The notes: generated from the sequence alone by a model not told the origin. A DNA stretch of 64,000 bases from Pontibacter ramchanderi (GCF_002846395.1 NZ_PJMU01000001.1:496001-560000), one strand, 5' to 3'. Counted from the first letter of the stretch, positions 6,887-16,565 are shown. A program made the numbers and translations.

Positions 6887-9259
6887 TTACCATTTAAAGT
6901 TCCAAGTGACAGAGGGCAACGGGAAAGGGATCAGTGATACTTTTTTGGCCTGCACTTTTGTGTCATTACTGTAGGGCGTTCCCTCACTGTCGATGAAGTA
7001 CAGAAATGGGTTGCGACGTCCATACACATTGTAAATCGCAAAGGTCCAGCTCGATTGCAGTCTCATGTATTGTTTTCCTTCCAGCGTAGCCGAAAGGTCG
7101 AGGCGGTGCAGGGGCTCCATCCGGAAGCTGTTGCGGTCGCCGTACTGGTAATTGACTGTTCCCTCTATCAGGTAGCGCCGTTCGGGCATGGTGGTCGCCT
7201 GCCCGGTGCCGTAGACAAAGCTGCCGCCAAAAGTCCAGCGGGGGCCTAAGGTATAGGTGGCCACCACCGACACATCGTGGCGGCGGTCGAAGCGGGCAGG
7301 AAAAGTGCGTCCCTGGTTGATGTCGGGGAAGGTTCGGTCGGTGCGCGATAAGGTATAGCCGACCCAACCCTGTAGCTCGCCGTAGTTCTTGCGCAGAAAA
7401 AACTCCGCCCCATACGATTCGCCACTGCCACGCACAAATTCATATTCCAGGTCACGGTTGCTAGGCCCGGCGACAAAGCCCTCGCGGTACTCCAGCTGGT
7501 TTTCCATGGTTTTGTAGTAAAGCTCCACCGACCCTTCGAACATATTCTGTTTAAAACTCTGGAAATACCCTACTGCGTACTGCGTCGCGCGTTGCGGTTC
7601 CACAAGGGCTGAACTCGGCACCCAAACATCCAGCGGCAGTGTGGTATAGGCATTGGAGACCAGGTGGAGGTACTGCGCCGAACGGGTATAACTGGCTTTG
7701 ATAGACGAAGCCGCCGTTAAGGTATAGCGGGCCGAAAATCGTGGCTCCAGCGCCTGAAAAGTCTTCACACGCTCCCCAGAAGCATACTGCAGCGAATCTG
7801 TAGCCCGTTCATTCTCATCGAATTCATACAAGGTAAAAGGACCGATCTGCGCAAAATAACTGCCTCGTATACCTGCACTCAGCAAAAGCCGGTCGGTGAT
7901 GTTCCAATCGTCAGACAGGTATAGGGCTGCCTGATGGGCCGATTTGGAAAGGATTCGGCCGGTGGAGAAAACATCGCCTTCGGCTGTCTCGGCACTGCCA
8001 GTGCGGGGGCGCAAGGTATGGTGGGTGTACTGCAAGCCATATTCAAGCTGGTGCCGTGCGGAAGGAGTGTACACAAAATCGACCTTGGCGGAATAGTCCC
8101 GCACGCCGGTTTCCAGACCGGTCGTGATATCAGCGAAATCCCAGGTAAAATCAAAGGCATAATCGCTCAGTATACCCGAAACCTCCATGGTGTGCCTGTC
8201 TGAGAACCGGTGCTGCCAGCGAACGGTGGCAGCAGCGTTTCCCCATTGGAAATCAGCCACAAAGCGTCCGGATGATAGTTTCAGCGAGCCCACGTCTTTC
8301 CCATAGTAGCCGCTCAGGTATAGCTTATCTTTAGGCGATAAGCTATAGGAAAGTTTTCCGTTGAAATCATAGAAATGATAGGGCACGCCACCCTGCTCTG
8401 TATTCCGCAGAAAAGGGCCGAACAAAACATCCACATAGGTGCGCCGGGCCGAGAAAATAAAGGCGGCCTTGTCTTTCACCAGCGGGCCCTGCAGCGTTAG
8501 GCGGGAGGCGATCAGCCCAATGCCGCCCTCTGCCTGCAAACTGTCCGGACTGCCTTCGCGCAGCTCCACATCCAGTACCGACGAGAGGCGCCCGCCATAC
8601 CTGGCCGGCATATTGCCTTTGATCATGGTGGCGTTGCTGATGGCGTCGCTGTTGAAGACCGAGAAAAAGTTGAGCAAATGCCCCGGATTATACACCACCG
8701 CCTGATCAAGCTGAATCAGGTTCTGGTCGGATCCGCCGCCGCGCACATAAAACCCCGTGTTGCCTTCTCCGCCAGACTGCACGCCTGGCATCAGCTGCAC
8801 GGTTTTCATAATGTCAGTCTCACCAAACAAAACCGGCAGGGTCTTGACTGCTTGCATTGGGATGTCGAGCTCGCCCATAGTGGCGGTTTGGGTGATGGGT
8901 TTAAAACGTGTGCCGATTACCTCCACTTCGCGGGTACTGTAGGTGGCAGGCTCCAGCAGCAGATCCAGCGTTTCGTTGCGGTAGAGTTGCAGCGACATTT
9001 CCTGGCTTTCGTAACCGATGTAGCGAATAATCAGGGTATAGCTGCCGGCCGGGGCCAATAGACTATACCTGCCATCGGGTTCCGACACTGTGCCAATGGC
9101 GGGTTGCTCTTTCAAGCTGATGAAGGCGCCGGCCAAGGGCTCTGTGGTGGCGGCATCGAGCACACGGCCACGCAGCACAAAGGTATCCTGCGCCCGTGCC
9201 GGCAGCACAGACAACAGGAAAAGTGGCAGAAACAGGTATAGAAAGTGTTGTAATTGCAA
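6887..9259 (-). CDS. TonB-dependent receptor with carboxypeptidase-regulatory-like N-terminal domain
   Basis: This is an outer-membrane importer energised by TonB. The 790-residue precursor has a signal peptide ending at ARAQ. A carboxypeptidase-D regulatory-like domain follows (about 28-110, VLRGRVLDAATTEPLAGAFI), then a plug domain (about 120-230, LMPGVQSGGEGNTGFYVRGGG and DQAVVYNPGHLLNFFSVFN). The rest is a beta-barrel whose last residue is an aromatic Trp-Lys ending (SVTWNFKW). This is the architecture of the DUF4249-partner receptor family. Substrate unknown; no haem or siderophore gene is adjacent except hemF three genes upstream. It is translationally close to its DUF4249 partner. Confidence 0.93.
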   Translation of the reverse strand: MQLQHFLYLFLPLFLLSVLPARAQDTFVLRGRVLDAATTEPLAGAFISLKEQPAIGTVSEPDGRYSLLAPAGSYTLIIRYIGYESQEMSLQLYRNETLDLLLEPATYSTREVEVIGTRFKPITQTATMGELDIPMQAVKTLPVLFGETDIMKTVQLMPGVQSGGEGNTGFYVRGGGSDQNLIQLDQAVVYNPGHLLNFFSVFNSDAISNATMIKGNMPARYGGRLSSVLDVELREGSPDSLQAEGGIGLIASRLTLQGPLVKDKAAFIFSARRTYVDVLFGPFLRNTEQGGVPYHFYDFNGKLSYSLSPKDKLYLSGYYGKDVGSLKLSSGRFVADFQWGNAAATVRWQHRFSDRHTMEVSGILSDYAFDFTWDFADITTGLETGVRDYSAKVDFVYTPSARHQLEYGLQYTHHTLRPRTGSAETAEGDVFSTGRILSKSAHQAALYLSDDWNITDRLLLSAGIRGSYFAQIGPFTLYEFDENERATDSLQYASGERVKTFQALEPRFSARYTLTAASSIKASYTRSAQYLHLVSNAYTTLPLDVWVPSSALVEPQRATQYAVGYFQSFKQNMFEGSVELYYKTMENQLEYREGFVAGPSNRDLEYEFVRGSGESYGAEFFLRKNYGELQGWVGYTLSRTDRTFPDINQGRTFPARFDRRHDVSVVATYTLGPRWTFGGSFVYGTGQATTMPERRYLIEGTVNYQYGDRNSFRMEPLHRLDLSATLEGKQYMRLQSSWTFAIYNVYGRRNPFLYFIDSEGTPYSNDTKVQAKKVSLIPFPLPSVTWNFKW

Positions 9260-9302
9260 GTCCGGAAATCAGCTGTTCTAACAATACGACAGAAACAGCG
9301 GA

Positions 9303-9890
9303 TTATGACAAAGGTTTGTGCTGAAAGCGGGTATATTTTTGAAGCCACAGCCGATAGCCAACCACCGCCAGCATAGCCGTGCCAGTACCAACCAAGGCGC
9401 CTCCTACCACATCGCCCGGATAATGCACGCCCAGGTATATGCGGCTATAGGATACCACCACGGCCCAAAGCACCAGTAATATTTTGAAAATGAAGTAGCG
9501 GTCGGAGAGGATCAGGTTGAAGAACACCGCCAGCGCAAAACCCGTGGAGGCGTGCGACGACAGAAAACCAAACTGACCACCACAACCCTGCACCAGATTC
9601 ACCATGGCCGAGAGCTCCGGGTCGTGGCAAGGACGCAAACGGGCAAAATAAGGTTTGAAGATGCCCGAGGCCACATAATCGGCCAGCCCTATACCTACTA
9701 CCGCCATCAGCAGCATCGGGATGCTCTGCAATTTGTAGCGCCAGACGATGTAACCGATCAGCAGCAGGTAAAAGGGAATCCAGAAATACTTATTTGAGAC
9801 CGTTACCATGACCGTATCCCAGAACGGAGATTGTTGATCGTTCAGGTATAGGAACAGCTCCTGGTCGAGTTTCTCCAGTTGATCGAGCAT
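9303..9890 (-). CDS. PAP2-family membrane phosphatase (lipid phosphatase)
   Basis: It is predicted to remove phosphate from a lipid phosphate such as undecaprenyl diphosphate or phosphatidylglycerophosphate. The 195-residue protein has five or six membrane segments and all three PAP2 motifs: K79-x6-R86-P87 (KPYFARLRP), S111-S-H113 (SSHAS, with Ser in place of the usual Pro), and S149-R150-x5-H156-x3-D160. Its ATG lies 2 bases after the hemF stop, so it is probably co-transcribed with hemF and the TonB receptor downstream. The exact substrate cannot be told from sequence. Confidence 0.92.
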   Translation of the reverse strand: MLDQLEKLDQELFLYLNDQQSPFWDTVMVTVSNKYFWIPFYLLLIGYIVWRYKLQSIPMLLMAVVGIGLADYVASGIFKPYFARLRPCHDPELSAMVNLVQGCGGQFGFLSSHASTGFALAVFFNLILSDRYFIFKILLVLWAVVVSYSRIYLGVHYPGDVVGGALVGTGTAMLAVVGYRLWLQKYTRFQHKPLS

Positions 9891-9892
9891 GC

Positions 9893-10792
9893 TTACTTGA
9901 TATTGATCCAGTCAATGTCCTTCTTCAGATAGCTGAGCGTCTTTTCTTCCGGTCCGCCCGGTTCCGGCTGGTGGTTGTATACCCAGGAAGCGTGCAGCGG
10001 CAGACTCATCAGGATGGACTCTATACGCCCATTGGTGGCCAGTCCGAATTTAGTGCCCCGGTCGTACACGAGGTTAAACTCCACATAGCGGCCCCTGCGG
10101 ATGAGCTGCCATTGTTTCTCCCGCTCGGTATAAGGCAGGTTACGGTTCTCGTTAATGATCTTGGTATAGAAAGGCGCAAAAGCATAGGCCACATCGCGCA
10201 CAAAGGCAAAACGCTGCTCCAGGCTGATCTCGTCGGTTGCCATCAGGCGGTCGAAGAAGATACCACCCACGCCTCGGGTTTCCTGGCGGTGCTCATTGTA
10301 GAAATAATCATCGGCCCACTTCTTGAACTCCGCATAATAGGAGGGGTGGTGCTTGTCGCACACGGCTTTCATGGCCTCATGAAATTCACGCGCCTGTTTC
10401 ACATCCACGTAAATTGGGGTGAGGTCGATACCACCGCCAAACCAGGCCGTACCGTTGCCGGCCTCAAAGTAGCGCACGTTCATGTGCGTGATGGGCACCA
10501 TCGGGCTGTGCGGATGCATCACCACCGAAACACCTGTCGCGAAGAACTTTGGATCGGGCATTTGCAGCATTTTCAGGAATTGCGGAGAGAGCTCGCCCTG
10601 CACTGCCGAGAAGTTGACACCGCCTTTCTCAAGCACGTTGCCGTTTTCAATGATACGGGAAATGCCGCCACCCCCTTGTTCGTGCTGCCACTCATCTTTC
10701 TGGAATGTGGCGCCGCCATCGCAGTGCTCTAGGTCGCGCACCAGATCCAGCTGGAACTGGCGCATAAAAGCTTCAACTTCTTCTCTGAACAT
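9893..10792 (-). CDS. hemF: Oxygen-dependent coproporphyrinogen III oxidase
   Basis: HemF converts coproporphyrinogen III to protoporphyrinogen IX with O2 in haem synthesis, so the organism is adapted to aerobic growth. The 299-residue protein carries the family blocks GGGGISRIIENGNVLEKGGVN (residues about 40-60), HMNVRYFEAG followed by WFGGGIDLTPIY, and RGRYVEFNLVYDRGTKFGL with catalytic-region residues. Length is as expected. It is the first gene of a minus-strand run hemF, PAP2 phosphatase, TonB receptor, DUF4249 with gaps of 2, 43 and 4 bases. Identification is firm. Confidence 0.97.
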   Translation of the reverse strand: MFREEVEAFMRQFQLDLVRDLEHCDGGATFQKDEWQHEQGGGGISRIIENGNVLEKGGVNFSAVQGELSPQFLKMLQMPDPKFFATGVSVVMHPHSPMVPITHMNVRYFEAGNGTAWFGGGIDLTPIYVDVKQAREFHEAMKAVCDKHHPSYYAEFKKWADDYFYNEHRQETRGVGGIFFDRLMATDEISLEQRFAFVRDVAYAFAPFYTKIINENRNLPYTEREKQWQLIRRGRYVEFNLVYDRGTKFGLATNGRIESILMSLPLHASWVYNHQPEPGGPEEKTLSYLKKDIDWINIK

Positions 10793-11152
10793 TTTTCGCT
10801 GTAATTACTTTGACACATAGAAAGGACAATTTGGCGAAAGACTTGTTAACTTAATAAAACCGCCCTGAAGCTCTGTCGGACTTTTAATCTGAAAGTACTT
10901 TACCGGCAGATTAGTAATCCTCTTTAGAAAAGCTGATGCAACTAGCAAACTGACGGCTTATTAGCCCGCAAAACAGGTAGTTTCGGATTATCAATCCAGA
11001 TCAGCAACAAGAAAGTCTTTTGTCCATTGTCAATAAATCCTTTGTCAAGGAAGCCCAAAATTACCAAATAAAGCCCGCTCTACCGAACATTCGTAAGGAT
11101 TTCAGAAAAAGGTCTTTTTTCCTTAACTTCGTCCAATAACTACGCGCAACCT
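10793..11152. other. Divergent intergenic region between hemF and the dehydrogenase E1 gene
   Basis: No gene is visible in these 360 bases. They contain small inverted repeats: TAATCTG/CAGATTA at 10885-10891 and 10907-10913, overlapping CTGTCGG/CCGGCAG (one G-T pair), and GGATTatcAATCC at 10985-10997. The structured stretch superficially recalls a tRNA anticodon arm but lacks a T-loop and acceptor stem. It should contain both divergent promoters. Confidence 0.5.
11124..11131 (+). promoter_or_regulatory. Weak -7 promoter-like element TAACTTCG
   Basis: TAACTTCG differs by one base from TAnnTTTG and ends 21 bases before the ATG at 11153, a usual distance. No convincing -33 TTTG is present, so the call is tentative. 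Confidence 0.3.
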
Positions 11153-13231
11153 ATGTCAAAAGAACTTATGGAGGCTTTTAAGATTGACACGAGCATTCTT
11201 AAGAAAGCCTACCGCCTGATGATAACTGCCAAAACAATGGCAGACACCTACGAGGAAAATAAAACAATCTGCAGTAAATACGTCCACAGCACCTCGCGCG
11301 GGCACGAAGCCATTCAGTTGGCGGCCGCCTTCCAGCTAAAGCCTTACGACTACGCCTCGCTCTACTACCGCGACGACTCTGTGTTGCTGGGCATCGGCAT
11401 GCAGCCCTACGAGCTCATGCTACAGCTCATGGCAAAAGCCGACGATCCGTTCTCCGGCGGGCGAACCTACTACGGGCACCCCTCCCTGCGCCGCGAGGGC
11501 TTCCCGACCATACCACACCAAAGTTCTGCCACCGGTATGCAGGCTATACCTGCCACCGGCATGGCCCACGCCATTGCTTACCTGGAGTCGCAAGGGCTCA
11601 CGAATACCGAGGAGAAGCCAGTGGTGCTTTGCTCACTGGGTGATGGCTCTGTAACAGAAGGTGAAGTGGCTGAGGCCTTTCAAATGGCGGTGCTCAAGAA
11701 CCTGCCCATCGTATACCTGGTGCAGGACAACGACTGGGGCATTTCGGCCACAGGCAAAGAGATGCGCGCCATGGATGCCTACGAATACGCCGCTGGCTTT
11801 AAAGGAATGGAGCGCCTGCGTGTGAACGGCTCCGATTTTACTGAGTCTTATGAAGGCATGCGGGTAGCCTTTGAGTATGCCCGGGAGGTGCGCAAGCCGA
11901 TCCTGGTGCACGCTAAAGTGCCGTTGCTGGGTCACCATACCTCAGGCGTGCGCCGTGAGTGGTACCGTGGCAAGAACCTGCAGGAGCACAGCGTCAACGA
12001 CCCGATCCCGAAACTGCGCCAGGCTTTGCTAGAGGCTGATGTGACTTCTGAAGAAATACAGTGGCTTGAAAATGAAGCTCAGAAGGCTGTTGCGGCTGAT
12101 TACCAGCGAGCACTAGATGCTCCGGTGCCCGATCCGGCTACCTTTAACCAGCACGAATTTGCCCCAACACCGGTAACTGAAGAAAAAGGCGAGCGCAGCC
12201 CGTCTGGTGCCGACAAAGCCATTATGGTAGACGCTGCCCTGCACGCCGTGGATGACATACTGCGCACTTACCCGGAAGCCTTGTTCTACGGACAGGACGT
12301 GGGTGGAGAGTTGGGCGGCGTGTTCCGCGAAGCTGCGCTGCTTGCCAAAAAATACGGTGATGCCCGCGTTTTCAATACCCCCATCCAGGAGGCTTACATT
12401 GTGGGCTCCACAGCAGGCATGTCGGCAGTGGGCGCCAAAGCAATCGTGGAGATTCAGTTTGCCGACTACATCTGGCCAGGTATGAACCAGTTAGTGGAAG
12501 AGCTTTCGAAGAGCTGCTACCTGTCGATGGGCAAATTCCCGATCCAGTCGCTGATCCGTGTGCCGATTGGCGCCTATGGCGGTGGAGGGCCGTACCATTC
12601 GGGCAGCATCGAGTCTAACTTGCTCACCATTCGGGGCATCAAAGTAGTATACCCAAGCAACGCCGCCGACATGAAAGGCCTTATGAAAGCCGCCTTCCTC
12701 GATCCAAACCCAGTGATCATGCTCGAGCATAAAGGCCTGTACTGGTCAAAGGTAGCCGGTACGGAAGACGCCAAAACGGTAGAACCGGATGAAAACTACA
12801 TTCTGCCACTTGGTAAGGCCAACGTAGTGCAGTACGCCAGCAAAGAAGAGATACGCATGGGCAATTCCATGACCGTAATCACTTATGGCATGGGCGTGTA
12901 CTGGGCCAAAACAGCCGCTAAAAACTTCCAGGGTAGCGTTGAAATCCTGGATCTGCGTACGCTCAACCCGCTTGATTTTGAGGCCGTGATTGCTTCGGTT
13001 CGCCGCCATGGCAAAGCGCTGGTGCTTACCGAAGAACCTTTGATGAACTCATTTGCCGAGTCTCTGGCCGGTCGTATCTCCAAAGATTGCTTTCAGCAGC
13101 TCGATGCGCCTGTCTATACCCTGGGGGCCGCCAACCTGCCGGCTATACCTTTGAATGTGGAGCTCGAAAAGATGATGCTGCCTAATCCTGATAAAGTAGC
13201 TGCTGCCATGGAAGAGTTACTCAACTACTAG
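11153..13231 (+). CDS. Fused alpha-beta E1 component of a 2-oxoacid dehydrogenase complex
   Basis: This is a thiamine-diphosphate enzyme that decarboxylates a 2-oxoacid (branched-chain oxoacid or pyruvate) and passes the acyl group to the E2 lipoyl domain. The 692-residue protein is a fusion. The E1-alpha half (about 1-330) has the ThDP motif GDGSVTEGE from residue 163 to its Asn near 192 (QDNDW). The E1-beta transketolase-like half (about 345-692) has EAYIVGSTAGMSAVGAKAIVEIQFADY and a C-terminal domain with TYGMGVYWA. Fused E1 of this length is usual in Bacteroidota and is often annotated as a branched-chain enzyme. Monocistronic with a clear terminator; E2 and E3 are elsewhere. Confidence 0.92.
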   Translation: MSKELMEAFKIDTSILKKAYRLMITAKTMADTYEENKTICSKYVHSTSRGHEAIQLAAAFQLKPYDYASLYYRDDSVLLGIGMQPYELMLQLMAKADDPFSGGRTYYGHPSLRREGFPTIPHQSSATGMQAIPATGMAHAIAYLESQGLTNTEEKPVVLCSLGDGSVTEGEVAEAFQMAVLKNLPIVYLVQDNDWGISATGKEMRAMDAYEYAAGFKGMERLRVNGSDFTESYEGMRVAFEYAREVRKPILVHAKVPLLGHHTSGVRREWYRGKNLQEHSVNDPIPKLRQALLEADVTSEEIQWLENEAQKAVAADYQRALDAPVPDPATFNQHEFAPTPVTEEKGERSPSGADKAIMVDAALHAVDDILRTYPEALFYGQDVGGELGGVFREAALLAKKYGDARVFNTPIQEAYIVGSTAGMSAVGAKAIVEIQFADYIWPGMNQLVEELSKSCYLSMGKFPIQSLIRVPIGAYGGGGPYHSGSIESNLLTIRGIKVVYPSNAADMKGLMKAAFLDPNPVIMLEHKGLYWSKVAGTEDAKTVEPDENYILPLGKANVVQYASKEEIRMGNSMTVITYGMGVYWAKTAAKNFQGSVEILDLRTLNPLDFEAVIASVRRHGKALVLTEEPLMNSFAESLAGRISKDCFQQLDAPVYTLGAANLPAIPLNVELEKMMLPNPDKVAAAMEELLNY

Positions 13232-13251
13232 TATTAAGTAAAAAGAGTAAA

Positions 13252-13284
13252 AAAGAGCCCCGCCAGTTGAAAGCGGGGCTCTTT
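13252..13284. terminator. Intrinsic terminator after the E1 gene
   Basis: A 12-base stem, AAAGAGCCCCGC with GCGGGGCTCTTT, encloses a 9-base loop and is followed by more T residues. It lies between the convergent E1 and tamL genes and can serve both. Confidence 0.9.
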
Positions 13285-13304
13285 TTTTGTTGCTGCTTCG
13301 GTTT

Positions 13305-15737
13305 CTAGAAAGGATAACCTATACCTATATTCAGGTTGGTGCGTCGCTGGGTAGGGACGCTTTGGCGGAAGAGATCAGAAAAACGGAAGTCGCGGATCAC
13401 GAATTTATTGCCGTTGACATCTCCTGCCGGGTCGTATACCTGCGTGGCAAAGTCAAAACGCAGAATCACCACAGAGAAATTGAGGCGCAGACCAAAGCCG
13501 GTGCCAACAGCCAATTCCTTATAAAAACGGTTGAATTGAAAATCAGATCCTGGGCGGTTATCGGGTTTGAGCATCCACACGTTGCCAGCGTCCACAAACA
13601 CAGCTCCGTTCAAAAAGCCCACCATATTGAAGCGGTACTCGGCGCTGGCTTCCAGTAACACCTCACCTGGCTGCTCTGGTAGCACTGGTACGCCTTCTGT
13701 ATCAGATCGAAGCGTAGGATAGGAGCCAGGCCCTAAACGTCGGGCTGTCCAGGCGCGAACGCTTGAAGCGCCCCCAGCAAAAAAATACTTGTCGTAAGGC
13801 AGGGCGCTTGAGCCAAATAGCGGAGCACCCACCCCCGCATTGACTCTGTAGACAAAATAACGCTGCCCACCCAATGGGATGTAACGGCGATAGTCCGGGT
13901 TGATCCTGGCATATTGAAACTGACGCAAATTGCCCGTTTCAGGCATGATACCCAGTTTGGAAGTAATACCACCCACTTCGGTCAGCACGCGCAGGTACCG
14001 TGCATTGCGGGACTGAATAAAGTCATTGGTGTTGTAGATGAGGCTAAAGCTGACAAATGAAATAAAGCCGCTTCTAAAACTTTCGCTGAAGGACCGGATG
14101 CTTGGGTTCTGTAAGAATGTGCTGTCAAAAGCGGGGTTGATACGGCCCACCTGAATCACGTTCACGTTGACTGGAGAAAAGGTATACTGTACTGTTGGTG
14201 TCTGCAAAGGACGTGGGTACTTAAACCAGATGTAGTCAAGGGAGGCTTCGTAGATGGATCGGGAAAATTCGGAACGATTAACATTCGTATATCCAGTATA
14301 GATCCTGGTTCTGGGATTATAGTCTTCTAAAATATTCCTGCCGCCAAAAGGGAGTACAAAAGTTGGGAAGGTGAGGGCTGCATCACCACCAAACTCCCGG
14401 ATCATAACTGTTTCACTTGGATCCGAAATGTTAATCTGTCCTTCCAGACCTCCACGTATGCCAAAATCCAGGTTCTCAGCGCCACCAAAAACATTGCGCA
14501 CCTTTAGCCTGACACTGGAAAAAGGACCGGGGCGTCGCTCCGTAAAGTTCATACCCAGTTCGGTGGTTTCCTGAAATTTCTTCGAAGGAACCGCGTTGAC
14601 AAAGGCATTGAGCTGATGACCGGCCAGCGTATCCGTCAGATCTGTGATCTTGCTATAGCTCACGTTGTTAAACTGGAACACGTCCATTTCGGCCAGTCGC
14701 CTCTGCGTGAGCGAGGTTCTGAACTGGCTATAGCGCTGGCCCGGGTATACCGACACCTTTTTGTCTAGGATGTTGGGTGAGAACTTCTGATCATAGGCCA
14801 GATACTGCACATTGTTGAACTCCAGGGTATCTCTTACCAGGCCGAAGCGGTCTGCATCTGTTTTAAAGTATACGTTCCGGATGGTATAGGCTTTGTGGGC
14901 GTCCTGGTCTTCCGGGTTCTGGATGATGGTGTTCACCCGCACCGTGTTACCGCTAAAGCTGGTATCAACCTCGAACTCGATGTAGGCGCGGGCAAAGTCA
15001 AAGTACCCATTATGGCGGATCATTTCATACAGTCGGTCACGTTCGGAACTGATCTGCTGTTCATCGTATACATCGCCCACCTTCAGCAGCGATCTGTCCT
15101 CGTAGCGCTTCACAACACGCAGCAGCGAGTCGTCGGGCACTGTATAGCTGAATTGGCTGTAGCGGTAGGGCTCGTTTTCGGTTATGTTGAGATTGATGTA
15201 GACTTTTTTGCCCTTTTCCAGCTTTTCGTAGCTCACTTCGTGGTTAAAAAAGCCTTTGGTATTCATGTAAACGCTTACCTGCTCCAACGTACGGTTCATC
15301 AAAAGGGAGTCGTAGATGGCTGGCGGTTCTCCGATCTGCATCAACAGATTGCCTTCTTCCTTCCGGTCTCGCTGACGGGCGATGCGACGGTCGAAGCGAT
15401 CCTGGATCCGACGGGATTTGGTAGAATCGGCACCTACTTCGGCTATTTTGCTGGCGCGTTTCGCACGCAATTCCGCAATACGTTCATCTATGCGCGAAGG
15501 GCTGTAGAATCTTTTCCCGAAATTATAAATGGAAAGATAGGGAGTAGAGGCCAGGAAGGTACGGTTAGGTTGTTGCTGGTAGAGTCCTTCAATATCAGTC
15601 CGGCTAACATGCTTAATCCCCTTTGGTTCGATGCCCAACAAAAGTTGCTCGTTCTCGCCCAGACTTTTGGTCGGCACACAGGCGGCAAAACTAATAATTG
15701 TAATTACCAGCCCGAATATGTAACATCGTGTTCTCAA
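13305..15737 (-). CDS. tamL: TamL-like BamA-family outer-membrane lipoprotein
   Basis: It is a predicted outer-membrane assembly or translocation factor of the Omp85 superfamily. The N-terminus has a lipobox (ISFAAC) followed by VPTKSLGENEQLLLG, the hallmark start of TamL, the Bacteroidota lipoprotein relative of TamA. POTRA-like repeats occupy roughly residues 30-430, and a 16-strand-type barrel fills the C-terminal half with the Omp85 motif region (YRFNMVGFLNGAVFVDAGNVW) and a terminal Phe. I place the start at a TTG at 15737, which gives a clean signal peptide. The only upstream ATG (15866) would lie inside the divergent methyltransferase gene and would bury the lipobox. No tamB is in the window. 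Family firm, start uncertain. Confidence 0.85.
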   Translation of the reverse strand: MRTRCYIFGLVITIISFAACVPTKSLGENEQLLLGIEPKGIKHVSRTDIEGLYQQQPNRTFLASTPYLSIYNFGKRFYSPSRIDERIAELRAKRASKIAEVGADSTKSRRIQDRFDRRIARQRDRKEEGNLLMQIGEPPAIYDSLLMNRTLEQVSVYMNTKGFFNHEVSYEKLEKGKKVYINLNITENEPYRYSQFSYTVPDDSLLRVVKRYEDRSLLKVGDVYDEQQISSERDRLYEMIRHNGYFDFARAYIEFEVDTSFSGNTVRVNTIIQNPEDQDAHKAYTIRNVYFKTDADRFGLVRDTLEFNNVQYLAYDQKFSPNILDKKVSVYPGQRYSQFRTSLTQRRLAEMDVFQFNNVSYSKITDLTDTLAGHQLNAFVNAVPSKKFQETTELGMNFTERRPGPFSSVRLKVRNVFGGAENLDFGIRGGLEGQINISDPSETVMIREFGGDAALTFPTFVLPFGGRNILEDYNPRTRIYTGYTNVNRSEFSRSIYEASLDYIWFKYPRPLQTPTVQYTFSPVNVNVIQVGRINPAFDSTFLQNPSIRSFSESFRSGFISFVSFSLIYNTNDFIQSRNARYLRVLTEVGGITSKLGIMPETGNLRQFQYARINPDYRRYIPLGGQRYFVYRVNAGVGAPLFGSSALPYDKYFFAGGASSVRAWTARRLGPGSYPTLRSDTEGVPVLPEQPGEVLLEASAEYRFNMVGFLNGAVFVDAGNVWMLKPDNRPGSDFQFNRFYKELAVGTGFGLRLNFSVVILRFDFATQVYDPAGDVNGNKFVIRDFRFSDLFRQSVPTQRRTNLNIGIGYPF

Positions 15738-15752
15738 ACGATTCTTCGCTCT

Positions 15753-16505
15753 ATGTTGTCGAAAGCAATTATAAAGTACATTAACGCCCTGCAAGTAAAA
15801 AAATACCGCAACCAACACCAAGCCTTTGTAGTGGAGGGAGCAAAAAGCGTTTTGGAGCTGCTCCACTCAGACTTTGAGCTACAGCACCTGTTCATAACCG
15901 AGGAATTCCTGCAGGAGCATGGCAACAAACTAAACAAAGGTACACGATACGAACTTGTTACGGAACAGGATTTGACCAAGGCGGGCACTTTTTCAAGCAA
16001 TAATGCCGGATTGGCAGTCGCCCGCATGCGCCAGCTTCCCAACCTGAACTTCAAACCAAGTGATTTCACCATTGCCCTGGACGACATACGTGATCCGGGA
16101 AACCTCGGTACTATCCTCCGCATTGCAGACTGGTATGGGATCAAAAGCATCGTCTGTTCCGAAACCTGTGCTGATTTTTACAACCCTAAGACCATCTCAG
16201 CCACCATGGGTTCTTTTACCCGTGTTAAAGCCTATTACCTTAACCTGGCCGAATGGTTGCATCAGTTGCCGAAAAGCATTGCGGTATACGGTGCTTCGCT
16301 GGAAGGGGAGAATCTGCATCGGATGACATTGCAGCCACAAGGTGTGGTCGTAATGGGGAACGAAGCCAATGGAATACGACCTGAGATTGCCCGCGAAGTG
16401 AACCGGTTGATTAAAATTCCTGGCTTTGGCGGAGCCGAGTCGCTGAACGTGGCCACCGCGACGGCTATCATCATCGATAATTTCATGCGCCACGCATCCT
16501 CCTAA
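15753..16505 (+). CDS. SpoU/TrmH-family RNA methyltransferase
   Basis: It is predicted to 2'-O-methylate a ribose in rRNA or tRNA using SAM bound in a trefoil-knot fold. The 250-residue protein has an N-terminal RNA-binding substrate domain (QAFVVEGAKSVLELL, about 20-90) and a SpoU domain with DDIRDPGNLGTILRIADWYG, VVVMGNEANGIRPEI and the knot motif IPGFGGAESLNVATATAI. The frame is open far upstream inside tamL, but the real start is the ATG at 15753, where similarity to the family begins. Its start is only 15 bases from the proposed tamL start on the opposite strand. The specific nucleotide target cannot be told. Confidence 0.93.
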   Translation: MLSKAIIKYINALQVKKYRNQHQAFVVEGAKSVLELLHSDFELQHLFITEEFLQEHGNKLNKGTRYELVTEQDLTKAGTFSSNNAGLAVARMRQLPNLNFKPSDFTIALDDIRDPGNLGTILRIADWYGIKSIVCSETCADFYNPKTISATMGSFTRVKAYYLNLAEWLHQLPKSIAVYGASLEGENLHRMTLQPQGVVVMGNEANGIRPEIAREVNRLIKIPGFGGAESLNVATATAIIIDNFMRHASS

Positions 16506-16510
16506 AACAC

Positions 16511-16533
16511 AAAGGCCCCAAATCGGGGCCTTT
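16511..16533. terminator. Intrinsic terminator after the RNA methyltransferase gene
   Basis: Stem AAAGGCCCC / GGGGCCTTT with a 5-base loop starts 6 bases after the stop codon. It lies between convergent genes and could act on both strands, although the T-tract is short. Confidence 0.8.
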
Positions 16534-16565
16534 GCACTGATTAGTCTCACGCTATTAACTGCTCG

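Noticed and set aside
10871-10920. tRNA-like stem-loop with ACTTTTAATCT resembling a Lys anticodon arm
   Set aside because: No acceptor stem, D-arm or TTCGA-type T-loop can be formed around it; it is only a set of small inverted repeats.
14895-15752. Long in-frame N-terminal extension of the RNA methyltransferase frame
   Set aside because: It is antisense to tamL and has no relation to the methyltransferase family; the gene starts at ATG 15753.
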